64,000 bases of DNA from Saccharospirillum sp040881935 (GCF_040881935.1 NZ_JBBECH010000061.1:26739-90738); one strand, 5' to 3'. Numbered from the stretch's first letter, positions 8,581 to 17,951 are shown. Numbers and translations are program-made. Notes: generated from the sequence alone by a model not told the origin.

Positions 8581-9468
8581 ATGTTTGGTAACCAACACCG
8601 ATTCACCCGTGGCTGGTGGTTTATTGCCCCGGGTCTAACCCTGATGACACTCATTGTGTGTGTGCCATTGGCCATGGGCTTTCGATTCAGCCTGCACGAT
8701 GTGTTCCTGTACGATTTTCGCAATCAGTTTTTTGTTGGCCTGGAAAACTACCGCTGGGCTTTTCGTGATCCGTTGTACATCGCCTCACTAAAAACAACGG
8801 CCATTTTCACCGCCGGTTGCATGATTATTTCCGTAGGGCTTGGCCTCATACTGGCGTTTTTACTCAGCTCCAAACTGGTGCGCTTCCGTTCTACCTGGAT
8901 AGCTCTGTTTCTTATTCCCTTTGTAATGACACCGGTTGTCGGTGGCATTGCCTGGCGCTTGTTCATCTGGCAACAGGAGTTCGGTCTGATCAACCAGTTT
9001 ACCGCTTTGTTTGGTCTGGGCCAGCCCTATTGGTTGCTGGATAGTGAAACTGCGCTCTTAGCGACCATTATATCCAACTCCTGGCACCTGACACCGCTGG
9101 CCATTCTGGTGTTTTATGCGGCACTGACCACCATACCGGAAGATTTGTACGAAGCCGCCCGTATGGACGGAGCCACGCCGGTTCAAACCATGTGGCATGT
9201 CATTCTGCCGCAGTTGGGGCCACACATTTTGTTTGTGTCGATCATCATCATTACCAGTGCCTTTCGCGAGTTCGACATGATCATGGCGCTGACCGGTGGG
9301 GGACCGGGTCGCTCAACCAGTGTGTTGAGTATTTTCGCCTACACCCGTGGTATTTCGAATCAGGATATGGGCATGGCCAACACCGTTGCCTTCACCATGT
9401 TCCTCATTATGGCGACCTTCGCCTGGGTCTATATCACCCTCTATCGCAAACTGGAGGCCAAGACATGA
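8581..9468 (+). CDS. Sugar ABC transporter permease 1 (MalF/UgpA-like)
   Basis: A 295-residue inner-membrane protein with about six transmembrane segments, the first being WWFIAPGLTLMTLIVCVPLA. The cytoplasmic EAA loop that contacts the ATPase is present: YEAARMDGATPVQTMWHVIL near residue 190. Length and loop spacing are those of CUT1 MalF/UgpA-type permeases. Its stop overlaps the start of the second permease (ATGA), indicating translational coupling. It is expected to form the channel with the next gene. Confidence 0.9.
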   Translation: MFGNQHRFTRGWWFIAPGLTLMTLIVCVPLAMGFRFSLHDVFLYDFRNQFFVGLENYRWAFRDPLYIASLKTTAIFTAGCMIISVGLGLILAFLLSSKLVRFRSTWIALFLIPFVMTPVVGGIAWRLFIWQQEFGLINQFTALFGLGQPYWLLDSETALLATIISNSWHLTPLAILVFYAALTTIPEDLYEAARMDGATPVQTMWHVILPQLGPHILFVSIIIITSAFREFDMIMALTGGGPGRSTSVLSIFAYTRGISNQDMGMANTVAFTMFLIMATFAWVYITLYRKLEAKT

Positions 9469-10319
9469 GCCGTACATCCAAAGGGTCCATGCATAAATCC
9501 TCAACCATCTGGGGTCTGCATATTGCGTTGGCGGTCTGGCTGCTGTTCTCTCTGGCGCCACCCATTATGCTGCTGGCAGCCTCAATGAACGAAACGGCGC
9601 TGTTTCGCTCTCCCTGGGATCTGCTGATGCTCAGGGACTTCAGCCTGAACAATTTTACCGTGGCGTTTTCTGAAGGTGACTTCTGGTTCTTTTTTCAGAA
9701 CAGTCTGATTATCTCTGTTTCGGCCGTGGTCATAACGCTGATTGTCTGCGTGCCGTTGTCATACGGGCTGAACAAGATCAGCCCTCGCCAGAAAGCCATC
9801 GTCTCCTTCGGTGTGCTGGCGATGCGTTTCGTGCCTTATGTGGTGTTGGCGTTGCCGCTGTTCCTGCTGTTTGTTCAGTTGGGGCTATCTGGCTCTCGCG
9901 TGGGTCTGCTGCTGGCGCATTTGGCGATTCACATACCGTTCGCCACCTGGATGCTGGTCGGCTTTTTCGAAGGGGTACCCAAGGAGCTGGAAGAGGCAGC
10001 CATTGTCGATGGCTGTAACCCCTGGCGGCTGTTCTGGAATATTTCGCTGCCCGTAGTACGCTCCGGTATAACGGCGCTGGCGATTTTGGTGTTCATTATG
10101 TCCTGGAACGAGTACCTGTTTGCGCTCTTCCTGGCCGGCAGTGATGCCCAGCCACTGACGATTGGTATTACCCGCTTTTTGGGTGGTGCTGAAGTGGGTG
10201 CCCAGTATGGTGTTATCGCGGCCTATTCGGTATTGATTATCGCACCGGTCATTTTGTTTGCGCTGGTCGCCAACCGGTACATCGTCAGCGGTATGACAGC
10301 TGGTGCCGTTAAGGGGTAG
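9465..10319 (+). CDS. Sugar ABC transporter permease 2 (MalG/UgpE-like)
   Basis: A 284-residue permease with six predicted transmembrane segments. The EAA loop is LEEAAIVDGCNPWRLFWNIS near residue 185. The start ATG overlaps the previous stop by four bases (ATGA). The frame is open far upstream (to 9192) but that part only mirrors the first permease gene. No ATP-binding subunit follows; the next gene is a response regulator. The pair must borrow an MsmX/UgpC-type ATPase encoded elsewhere or be orphaned. Confidence 0.9.
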   Translation: MSRTSKGSMHKSSTIWGLHIALAVWLLFSLAPPIMLLAASMNETALFRSPWDLLMLRDFSLNNFTVAFSEGDFWFFFQNSLIISVSAVVITLIVCVPLSYGLNKISPRQKAIVSFGVLAMRFVPYVVLALPLFLLFVQLGLSGSRVGLLLAHLAIHIPFATWMLVGFFEGVPKELEEAAIVDGCNPWRLFWNISLPVVRSGITALAILVFIMSWNEYLFALFLAGSDAQPLTIGITRFLGGAEVGAQYGVIAAYSVLIIAPVILFALVANRYIVSGMTAGAVKG

Positions 10320-10376
10320 TATCGCTTGGCCAAGGCCAGAGAGGCTGGTCACTTAATTATCAGGACAGGCTAAACC

Positions 10377-11105
10377 ATGACACAGCCGCTGCACATTCTA
10401 ATCGTAGATGACGATGCCGACATGCGGCTGATGCTGAGCGACGCCCTTTCGGGCGTCGGGTACGCGGTGCACGCGGTTGCCACCGGCCGGGAAATGATGG
10501 CCGCACTGGACCGGTACCCCATCGCCTTGCTGATTCTCGACTTGAAGCTGGAGCGTGAAGATGGTCTGCAACTGGCCCGGGATCTGCGCGCGACCAGTGA
10601 CATTCCGATCATGATGCTGACCGGTAAAGGCACCGATGTAGACCGGATTCTGAGCCTGGAGCTGGCCGCTGACGACTTTCTGATGAAACCCTTCAATGTG
10701 CGTGAACTCATGGCCCGCATTCATGCGTTGCTGCGGCGCGCGAAAGCCTTGAACGCCGCGCCGGAAATACCGGCTCAAGTCCGCCAAGGTGTGCGCTTTG
10801 GAGGCTGGATGCTTGATTATAACCTGCGCGAACTGACCAACTCGGATGGGCAACGGGTAGATCTTACTTATGCTGAATACAATTTGCTGGAAGCCTTTAT
10901 CAAATCCCCGTCGCGGATCTGGACTCGCGAGCAACTGATTGAGCAATCCCGGGGGCTGGATGCAACGGTTTACGACCGCACCATTGATGTCCTGATTCTG
11001 CGATTGCGCCGGAAAATAGAACCCAACCCACGTCAACCCAAGTACATTCGCACAGAGCGTGGCGTCGGCTATTTGTTTGCCGCCGAGGTAACGCCGCTTG
11101 ACTAA
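10377..11105 (+). CDS. OmpR-family response regulator
   Basis: A 242-residue two-domain regulator. The receiver domain has the acidic pair in LIVDDDADM, the phospho-acceptor Asp55 in LLILDLKLE, the Thr in MMLTGKG and the Lys in FLMKPFNVRE. The C-terminal winged helix (DLTYAEYNLLEAFIKSPSRI, RTIDVLILRLRRKIEP, YIRTERGVGYLF) is of OmpR/PhoB type. It overlaps the downstream sensor kinase gene by 8 nt, so the two form a pair. Position directly behind the sugar permeases suggests that it controls the transporter operon. Confidence 0.92.
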   Translation: MTQPLHILIVDDDADMRLMLSDALSGVGYAVHAVATGREMMAALDRYPIALLILDLKLEREDGLQLARDLRATSDIPIMMLTGKGTDVDRILSLELAADDFLMKPFNVRELMARIHALLRRAKALNAAPEIPAQVRQGVRFGGWMLDYNLRELTNSDGQRVDLTYAEYNLLEAFIKSPSRIWTREQLIEQSRGLDATVYDRTIDVLILRLRRKIEPNPRQPKYIRTERGVGYLFAAEVTPLD

Positions 11106-13647
11106 TCTGCGCCAGCGTTCGCGGGTCACCATTTTAATGATGGCGGCACTGACGCTGGGGCTGGGTATTGTTGGCTGGTGGGCACTGCAGCAAACCGAAC
11201 GCACGGCGAATGAGGTACAAAGCCAGACACTGGTCAATGTCTCGGTGATTCTTGGCCTGGCCGAGCGTGCGGCTCAAATTGCAGCGCTGGGACCCTACAT
11301 TGGCGAGTCAGCCGTACCGTTTCAGTTACAGGCTGAACGTAGGGAGCTGGAAGACCGTTTTGACCTGCTCAGAAACCGGGTTCTGACCATTACAGATCTG
11401 GCGTTTCGAACCGAGATGCAGCAAAAGATTCAATCGTTGAACGATCGGTTTCAACAACTGACCGACGTGGTTGAAGTAGAGCTTTTTATTCGTGAAGACA
11501 TTCGCGCGATTCAGTTCGAACTGAGTGAGTGGTTGCGGCAACTCATGCAACCGGGTAACGATCGCATTCAAAGCTCAAATTCGCTGGCGGTTTACACCCA
11601 GTTTTTGCAAGCGGATTTTACCCAGCCGTACCAGGCCGAACATCAGATAGAAACGGTCAGACAGGCCACCCTGAACAGCCTGGAAGCAATAACGCTGGAG
11701 CCGGGTGTGTTGCCGATATTGCGCGAACTGGTGAATTCCAGTGCCGATAAACTGCAGGAGCGTGCCCGTGTTAATGCTCAGAAAACCCTGCTGTTTGCCA
11801 GTATTCGTGCCGAGTCTGAACGCCTGACCGAGTCTGTTCAGGGGTTTGTTGCCCGGGTTCAGGAAGACATTGCCAGCCAGCGGGAGCAAATTACCGCCGC
11901 CGTTCAGCGTGGCCGACTGGGCATTATGCTGGTCTCGTTGCTGGCGTTTTTGTCGTTGCTTGAAGGGTTTTGGTTTATGTCCCGTATGACCCGGGATCTG
12001 AAAACCGTCACCGATGAAATGACGCAACTGGCCGACGGCAGTACCGAAGAGCGGGAGCTGGTGATCGAACGCAAGGATGAAATCGGCGACCTGGTTCGCT
12101 CTTTTGGTGTGTTTCGTCGGGCCTCACTCGATCTGGTTCGTCTCAGTGGTGATCTGGAATCGCAGAAACGTCTGCTGGAGACCGTGTTCAATACCATTAA
12201 CGACGGCCTGAGTGTGTTTTCCAGTGACCAGCATTTACTGGCCTGGAACGAGCGTTATCTGGAGTTGTTTGAACTGCATGGCCAGGATATTTACATCGGT
12301 ATGCCGTTGCGCGATGTGCAGCAATTAATGAATCAGTACCCGCACAAGAATTACAGCCTAGACCGTCAATTGCTGGATATGGATTCCATCAACGATCTGC
12401 GTGCCCGGGAAGCGCACTTGTTTGAACGCCAGTACGACAGCGGCAAGGTAATCGAGTTTCGCAGCCAGCCGATGACTGACGGTGGTTTTGTTACGCTGTA
12501 TACAGACATGACCGACCGCCGGGCGATTGAAAGTCAGTTGCAACAGTCTCAGAAAATGGAAGCGCTGGGTCAGTTGATCGGTGGCGTGTCTCACGATTTT
12601 AACAACCTGCTGGCGGCGCTGGTGGGTAATTTGCAATTGCTGCACACCTCCGACCGGCTCACCGATAAAGACCGCACTTACGCAGAACGCGCCATGGGCA
12701 TCGCCGAGCGGGGTACTCATCTGGTTGAGCGTTTGCTGGCCTTTGCCCGGCGCCAGCATCTGCACCCGGAACGGGTGGATGTGCCCGCCTTAATAGAAGG
12801 CATGGTGGATCTGATCGAATACAGTGTGGCCCCCAATGTCGATGTGGTGCTGGATCTGGACGATGATGCGCCCGAAACCTGGATCGATCCGTCGCAACTT
12901 GAAAACGCCTTGCTGAACTTGGCCATCAACGCCAGTGCCGCCATGCCGGACGGTGGTCAGTTAACCTTAAAAGTACGCGCAACGGGACACCAGGTAACCG
13001 ATAAAATTGAGGTGCAGGTGTCAGACACTGGCAGCGGCATGTCGCCCGAGGTGATGCGCCGGGTGTGGGAACCGTTTTTCACCACCAAGGCCGTCGGGCA
13101 GGGCAGCGGCCTGGGGTTAAGCCTGGTTTATGGCTTTGTGCGCCAGTCCGGTGGGGATGTGTTATTGGAATCCCAGCCCGGCAAGGGCACGCGCGTTCGG
13201 CTGTTTCTACCCCGTCCCGGTTTGAATGGCCCTGAACAGGAAGACAGGGCCGAAGTGCCTGTACCACCGGTGGTGCTGAGTCCCCGTGAAACCGTTTTGC
13301 TGGTGGACGACGATGCGTCTGTGTTGCAGCCCTTGCATGACGCCATGCATTATCTGGGGTTTGGCACGCGCGCGGTCAGTTCGGCCGAGGCGGCGCTCGC
13401 CTGGGTGACCGAGCATTATGAAACACTGGGCGCGGTGCTGACTGATGTGAATCTGGGCGGTGAGATCAGCGGAGTAGACCTGGCCAATCAGTTGGAGTTG
13501 GATTTTCCGGATTTGCCAGTGGTACTGACCTCCGGGCTGCCCCGAGAACATCTGGAGCAGTATTTTCGCTTGCAGCCGCATCATCGTTTGCTGGCCAAGC
13601 CGGTGCGTCTGGCACAATTGAATGAGGTATTTCAACGTGAGTCCTGA
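11098..13647 (+). CDS. TorS-like hybrid sensor histidine kinase
   Basis: An 849-residue membrane kinase. TM1 (VTILMMAALTLGLGIVGWWAL) and TM2 (LGIMLVSLLAFLSLLEGFWF, residues about 275-300) flank a roughly 240-residue all-helical periplasmic domain like that of TorS. Then come HAMP, a PAS-type segment (NTINDGLSVFSSDQHLLAW), HisKA with the phospho-acceptor in GGVSHDFNN (His499), HATPase (NLAINASAAM, DTGSGM, GSGLGLSLVYGFV) and a C-terminal receiver with Asp783 in LTDVNLGG. The start is TTG overlapping the regulator gene. The next gene encodes a periplasmic binding protein, the arrangement expected for a sensor that reads ligand through a TorT-like partner. Confidence 0.88.
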   Translation: MTNLRQRSRVTILMMAALTLGLGIVGWWALQQTERTANEVQSQTLVNVSVILGLAERAAQIAALGPYIGESAVPFQLQAERRELEDRFDLLRNRVLTITDLAFRTEMQQKIQSLNDRFQQLTDVVEVELFIREDIRAIQFELSEWLRQLMQPGNDRIQSSNSLAVYTQFLQADFTQPYQAEHQIETVRQATLNSLEAITLEPGVLPILRELVNSSADKLQERARVNAQKTLLFASIRAESERLTESVQGFVARVQEDIASQREQITAAVQRGRLGIMLVSLLAFLSLLEGFWFMSRMTRDLKTVTDEMTQLADGSTEERELVIERKDEIGDLVRSFGVFRRASLDLVRLSGDLESQKRLLETVFNTINDGLSVFSSDQHLLAWNERYLELFELHGQDIYIGMPLRDVQQLMNQYPHKNYSLDRQLLDMDSINDLRAREAHLFERQYDSGKVIEFRSQPMTDGGFVTLYTDMTDRRAIESQLQQSQKMEALGQLIGGVSHDFNNLLAALVGNLQLLHTSDRLTDKDRTYAERAMGIAERGTHLVERLLAFARRQHLHPERVDVPALIEGMVDLIEYSVAPNVDVVLDLDDDAPETWIDPSQLENALLNLAINASAAMPDGGQLTLKVRATGHQVTDKIEVQVSDTGSGMSPEVMRRVWEPFFTTKAVGQGSGLGLSLVYGFVRQSGGDVLLESQPGKGTRVRLFLPRPGLNGPEQEDRAEVPVPPVVLSPRETVLLVDDDASVLQPLHDAMHYLGFGTRAVSSAEAALAWVTEHYETLGAVLTDVNLGGEISGVDLANQLELDFPDLPVVLTSGLPREHLEQYFRLQPHHRLLAKPVRLAQLNEVFQRES

Positions 13648-14635
13648 TCAGAAGCGGTTCAGTCAGCGGGTCAGTCTCGTGGCAGCAGTGTTGCTGTTGG
13701 TTCTGCTCGCCAGTCCGGTTCACCTGGTAGCCCAGACGCCCATGCCTTCCCGGGTTACCATTCTGGTAAATGATCTGGGCAACGATTATTTCCAGGTTCT
13801 CAGCCGAAGCGTGCGCCGCACTGCACTGGAATGGTTTGGCAACCACGTCCGGGTGACGGTGGTGTCGAGTGGTTACGATGTTGAGCGCCAGCGTCAGCAA
13901 CTGAATTCACTGATGGCTGTAGAACCGTCACTGGTGGTCTTGTCGGCGGCCGACCCTAATGCCCTGAGTGCTGAGGTTCAGGCACTCCAGGCATTGGGGC
14001 ACATTGTTATCGCGGTGGATGTTCAAGCCAGCGGCGCCTTGATCACCATCACCACCGATAACTGGGACGCCGGTTACCGGGCCTGTCAGCACCTGGCGCG
14101 GGCGTTGAATGCGAAAGGCAAGGTTGCGCTGCTGGACGGGCCGCCGGTATCGTCGATCAGCGAGCGGTTGGAAGGGTGTCAGGCGGCCCTGTATTATTTC
14201 ACCAACGTTGAAGTGGTAGACCGGGAGAACAGCGGCGCCAGTTATGTGGGCGGGATTGAAGCAATGAGCCGGCTGATGAGCCGCAATCCGGATCTGGACG
14301 GTGTGTTCAGCATTAATGATCCGGCGGCGCTGGGTGCCAGTGCCGCCGCGACCCTGCAAGGCAGAACCGATTTGCTGATCGCCTCGGTGGATGGTTCGCC
14401 TGCCTTTGCCGCTGCATTGCGTGAATCAGAAGGGCCGTTACTCACCAGCGCGGCACAGTTTCCACAACTGATGGGCGCTCGCGCGATTGTATTCGGTTTG
14501 CAGATGCTGCGTACCGGTAATTACACACCTCAGGAGCATCGCATTCCGGTCCAGTTGATCACCCGCGACAATACGGATGAGTTTTGCGAATGGCAAAATT
14601 GTGCGGGCATCGATCAGAACACCAGCGTGCCTTAA
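13637..14635 (+). CDS. Periplasmic sugar-binding/TorT-like protein, sensor partner
   Basis: About 332 residues. A signal peptide (VSLVAAVLLLVLLASPVHLV, cleavage near VAQT) precedes a ribose/galactose-binding type fold: VTILVNDLGNDYFQVLSRSV at the mature N-terminus, TTDNWDAGYRACQHLARAL in the hinge region and DGVFSINDPAALGA. GTG 13637 is chosen over ATG 13622 because TGAGGT lies 8 nt before it and nothing resembling a ribosome site precedes the ATG. Both overlap the end of the kinase gene. The protein probably delivers ligand occupancy to the hybrid kinase, as ChvE and TorT do for their kinases. This is inferred from context. Confidence 0.82.
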   Translation: MSPDQKRFSQRVSLVAAVLLLVLLASPVHLVAQTPMPSRVTILVNDLGNDYFQVLSRSVRRTALEWFGNHVRVTVVSSGYDVERQRQQLNSLMAVEPSLVVLSAADPNALSAEVQALQALGHIVIAVDVQASGALITITTDNWDAGYRACQHLARALNAKGKVALLDGPPVSSISERLEGCQAALYYFTNVEVVDRENSGASYVGGIEAMSRLMSRNPDLDGVFSINDPAALGASAAATLQGRTDLLIASVDGSPAFAAALRESEGPLLTSAAQFPQLMGARAIVFGLQMLRTGNYTPQEHRIPVQLITRDNTDEFCEWQNCAGIDQNTSVP

Positions 14636-14749
14636 GCTTGTTTTCGCGGCAGGCAACCGATACCTTTGCGGCCAAGTGGGCTGTTCGGACAGGCTTCGCG
14701 ATACTCTGCCTTTTTTCAGGGCACTCTTGATTAGGACAAACACTTTTCT

Positions 14750-15565
14750 ATGACTTCTGTAATTATCGGCCCCGTCAGCCTGCCCATTGGTTACATCATG
14801 CTGATGTTGGCCTTTGGGATTGCCATTCTCGTCGGTAGCCTGGTGGGCCGCCGTACCCGCAGTTCTGTGATTTCAAAGCTCGGCGATATTTTCCTGGTGA
14901 CGGTGGTTGTGGCGCGCCTTGGGTTTATCGTGCGCTATTTCGAGTTCTACCGGGATGACTGGTTGGGCATGATCGATATCCGCGATGGCGGCTTTGACCC
15001 CTGGTTTGGCCTGGCAGGCACGGTGCTGATGGCGGCGTACTGGTATTGGCGTCATGCCGATGTGCGCAAGCCACTGGCCATTGCCGTTAGCGCTGGCGTA
15101 ATTGCCTGGGTCGGCATCTGGAGTGGCGTACAGATGGTGGGTTATCCCAATGCCGATGTGCCGGAGCTCGAACTGGTTGATCTGCAAGGCCAACCGCAAA
15201 ACCTGGCTGTGGTCGGTGCCGGCGGACCAAGAGTCGTTAATCTCTGGGCCACCTGGTGCGGCCCCTGTGTGCGGGAGATGCCGGTGCTGGAGGCTGCTCA
15301 GGAAGAATACCCCGAGGTAACGTTCATCTTCGTCAACCAGGCCGAGAGCCCGGCCAGGGGGCTGGCGTTTCTTCGTGAGCAGGGCCTGAACCTGCGTCAC
15401 AGCTATTACGACCTGCGAGCTGAATTACCGACGATAGTTCAGAGCCGGGGGCTACCAACCACGCTGTTTTACGACGCCAGCGGCACCCTGCAAGACACCC
15501 ACGCCGGTGAGTTATCACGCGCAACGCTTGCCCGGGGGTTAGTCAGGATACTGCCGGAAGATTGA
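14750..15565 (+). CDS. Lgt-like membrane domain fused to TlpA-type thioredoxin
   Basis: A 271-residue two-part protein. Residues 1-135 hold about four transmembrane segments with SLPIGYIMLMLAFGIAILVG and a VARLGFIVRYFEFY segment resembling the prolipoprotein diacylglyceryl transferase fold, but too short for a full enzyme. Residues 140-271 are a TlpA/ResA thioredoxin with WATWCGPCVREMPVLEAAQ and the cis-Pro in SRGLPTTLFYD. The active site would face the periplasm as a disulfide reductase. No lipoprotein-modifying activity can be claimed. It follows the binding-protein gene after 114 nt and is probably independent. Confidence 0.82.
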   Translation: MTSVIIGPVSLPIGYIMLMLAFGIAILVGSLVGRRTRSSVISKLGDIFLVTVVVARLGFIVRYFEFYRDDWLGMIDIRDGGFDPWFGLAGTVLMAAYWYWRHADVRKPLAIAVSAGVIAWVGIWSGVQMVGYPNADVPELELVDLQGQPQNLAVVGAGGPRVVNLWATWCGPCVREMPVLEAAQEEYPEVTFIFVNQAESPARGLAFLREQGLNLRHSYYDLRAELPTIVQSRGLPTTLFYDASGTLQDTHAGELSRATLARGLVRILPED

Positions 15566-15670
15566 GGAGCCTCTGAACAACTCCCCCAGGGCTCTGCGCG
15601 AGCTAAAACGTTCTGCCACAAGGCGCACCTCGCAGCGCAATGGCCGTAGCCCTTGTCAAGAAGTGTCTCC

Positions 15671-16555
15671 TTAAGTCCCTGCCTGAGTCCTAAATCCTTT
15701 TGGTGTAGCGCCAGTTAGTCGCTTAAAAAACCGCGAAAAATAGGCCGGGTCAGAAAAGCCGAGTTCATCGGCAATCTGGTTGATGGTCAGGCCGCTGTAG
15801 ACCAGTCGTCGCTTGGCCTCGAGGATCTGGCGTTCGTGAATCAGTGCCAGTGCCGGCTTGTTGACCGCCTGGCGGCACACAGCGTTCAGATGGTTGGCCG
15901 TGATACCAATGTTGTTTGCATAGTCAGCCACGCCCCGGGACTCTCGAAAATGCGTTTCGATCAGGTCGCTAAACCGGCCGAAATGGTCCTGGGCGGCGGG
16001 GGTGTCATGGGTGTCTTGCGGGCGGGCCTGGCGCAGCAGCCAGACGAATAGGCTGCTGAGCAGAGATTCCAACAATACCTGCCGCCCCAGACCATCGCTT
16101 TGGTATTCCTGATTGATGATTTCGAACAGCCGCTCGATATCGCTGCGCCGTTGCGACACCGAGATGCGGTGGCGCACGAATTCGCTGAAAAAGGCGTGTA
16201 ACTCGGGTAATGATTGTGCCAGCTTGTGTACCAGGGGATGTGCCAGCGTCAGCACATAGCCTGCAGCCTTAGGCCCAAAGGCAAAGCCATGAATCGACAT
16301 CTCAGGCACGATCACCAGGCTGCCCGCGTCGAGATGATACTGCTGGGCATCCTGTTGCAGCACCGCATCGCCCGCATTCAAGTACAGTAATTGATACAAG
16401 CCCCGGTGGCGGTGCGGTTTGATCACCCAATCGTGCAGGCGGCTGCGATCGGCAATGGCCTCGCAATGCAGCAAGTCCGGCGTCAGCCAGGCGGCCTGTT
16501 CACCATAGAGCTTGAACACGGGAATGGGTTTTGGCTCGGCCATGGATGCGCTCAT
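15671..16555 (-). CDS. pobR: AraC/XylS-family regulator, probable PobR
   Basis: A 294-residue AraC-type activator. An N-terminal cupin-like sensor domain (HRHRGLYQLLYLNAGDAVLQ, LDAGSLVIVPEMSIHGFAF) is followed by two helix-turn-helix units, the second being LTINQIADELGFSDPAYFSR and FFKRLTGATPKGFR. It is transcribed away from pobA across 179 nt. This arrangement and domain type match PobR of Pseudomonas and Azotobacter, which activates pobA with 4-hydroxybenzoate. The gene name is inferred from that context. A perfect inverted repeat in the shared control region is the candidate operator. Confidence 0.85.
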   Translation of the reverse strand: MSASMAEPKPIPVFKLYGEQAAWLTPDLLHCEAIADRSRLHDWVIKPHRHRGLYQLLYLNAGDAVLQQDAQQYHLDAGSLVIVPEMSIHGFAFGPKAAGYVLTLAHPLVHKLAQSLPELHAFFSEFVRHRISVSQRRSDIERLFEIINQEYQSDGLGRQVLLESLLSSLFVWLLRQARPQDTHDTPAAQDHFGRFSDLIETHFRESRGVADYANNIGITANHLNAVCRQAVNKPALALIHERQILEAKRRLVYSGLTINQIADELGFSDPAYFSRFFKRLTGATPKGFRTQAGT

Positions 16556-16563
16556 CCTGTAAA

Positions 16564-16593
16564 TTGATGGATAATTGTCCAGATATCCATCAA
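16564..16593. promoter_or_regulatory. Perfect inverted repeat in the pobR-pobA control region
   Basis: TTGATGGATA (16564-16573), a 10-bp spacer and TATCCATCAA (16584-16593) form a perfect 10-bp dyad. It lies 9 bp upstream of the pobR start codon and about 140 bp upstream of pobA, so a regulator bound here could both activate pobA and repress pobR. AraC-type proteins more often bind direct repeats, which leaves another regulator possible. Confidence 0.55.
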
Positions 16594-16734
16594 AAGTACA
16601 AGAAAAACCCTGTTTTGTTCCTTCTTTTGCCTTCTCTGTCGACTAAAAATACCAGCATAAGAAAACACAGCCTATAAAAACGTTGGCTGTCGCTTCCCAA
16701 TGCGTGCTACACCGCCCAAACAGGAGTACTGAAC

Positions 16735-17916
16735 ATGAAGACCCAAGTCGCAATTATCGGCGCTGGCCCCTCGGGCTTGCTGCTCGGCCAGTTGCTGCAC
16801 CGCAAGGGCATCGACAACGTCATTATCGAGCAGCGCAGCGAAGACTACGTGCTCGGCCGCATCCGTGCCGGTGTACTGGAGCAGGGTATGGTGGATCTGC
16901 TGCGTGAAGCGGGTGTCGATGAACGTATGGATCGGGAAGGTCAGGTGCATGAAGGCTTTCACATGTCATTCGATAACCGTCTGGCTCGGGTTGATTTGAA
17001 AAAGTATTCCGGTGGCAAAACCGTTATGGTCTATGGCCAGACGGAAGTCACCAAAGACCTGATGGATGCCCGCAAAGCGGCAGGTGCCCAGTCCGTGTAT
17101 GAAGCCGAAGATGTGGCCCTGCATGGCATCGATACCGATAAACCAACGGTGACGTTCACCAAGAATGGCGAGCAGGTAACACTCGAATGCGATTACATTG
17201 CCGGGTGCGATGGCTATCATGGTGTGTCCCGTAAAACAGCGCCGAAAGACGTTCTGAAAACTCATGAGCGCATCTATCCATTTGGCTGGCTGGGCGTGCT
17301 GTCCGATACTCCGCCGGTCGACGATGAACTGATTTACGCCAACCACGAACGGGGTTTCGCACTCTGCTCAATGCGTTCCAGTACCCGCAGTCGTTATTAC
17401 ATTCAGGTAGAGCTGGATGAGAAAGTCGAAGACTGGCCAGACGAGCGGTTCTGGGAAGAACTTAAGCGCCGTTTACCGGAAGATACGGCTGCCCGGCTGG
17501 TTACGGGGCCCTCGATCGAAAAAAGCATCGCACCGTTGCGCAGCTTCGTTGCCGAGCCGATGAAATTCGGCCGCATGTTTCTGGTCGGCGATGCCGCGCA
17601 CATTGTGCCACCGACAGGTGCCAAAGGTCTGAACCTGGCGGCGAGTGATGTCTACACGCTGTACCACGCCATGATCGGGGCCTATCACGATGGCAAACCG
17701 GAGTTGCTGGATAAATACTCCGATATTGCTTTGCGCCGCATCTGGAAAGCCGAACGTTTCTCCTGGTGGATGACATCGATGCTGCACAAGTTCGACGAAA
17801 ATACCTTTAACCAGAAGATGCAGCTGGCTGAGTTGGATTACTTCACAGGGTCTGAAGCGGGGCTTACGGTGATTGCTGAAAATTACGTCGGCTTGCCGTA
17901 TGAGAAGGTCGAGTAA
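16735..17916 (+). CDS. pobA: 4-hydroxybenzoate 3-monooxygenase
   Basis: A 393-residue FAD-dependent monooxygenase, the same length class as Pseudomonas PobA (394). It hydroxylates 4-hydroxybenzoate to protocatechuate using NADPH and oxygen, feeding the beta-ketoadipate pathway. The FAD site is AIIGAGPSGLLLGQLL at residues 5-20, the second FAD motif is LVGDAAHIVPPTGAKGLNLA near residue 285, and IRAGVLEQGMVDLLREAGV is the family-specific substrate segment. A GGAG-containing ribosome site precedes the ATG. It is divergent from the AraC-type regulator. No protocatechuate-cleaving genes are in the window. Confidence 0.96.
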   Translation: MKTQVAIIGAGPSGLLLGQLLHRKGIDNVIIEQRSEDYVLGRIRAGVLEQGMVDLLREAGVDERMDREGQVHEGFHMSFDNRLARVDLKKYSGGKTVMVYGQTEVTKDLMDARKAAGAQSVYEAEDVALHGIDTDKPTVTFTKNGEQVTLECDYIAGCDGYHGVSRKTAPKDVLKTHERIYPFGWLGVLSDTPPVDDELIYANHERGFALCSMRSSTRSRYYIQVELDEKVEDWPDERFWEELKRRLPEDTAARLVTGPSIEKSIAPLRSFVAEPMKFGRMFLVGDAAHIVPPTGAKGLNLAASDVYTLYHAMIGAYHDGKPELLDKYSDIALRRIWKAERFSWWMTSMLHKFDENTFNQKMQLAELDYFTGSEAGLTVIAENYVGLPYEKVE

Positions 17917-17951
17917 CTGACAACAACATAAGAGGTAACCACTGAAACAGT

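Noticed and set aside
15566..15670. Insertion-sequence remnant between the TlpA fusion and pobR
   Set aside because: The sequence contains suggestive GC-rich strings but no transposase fragment, paired ends or target duplication.
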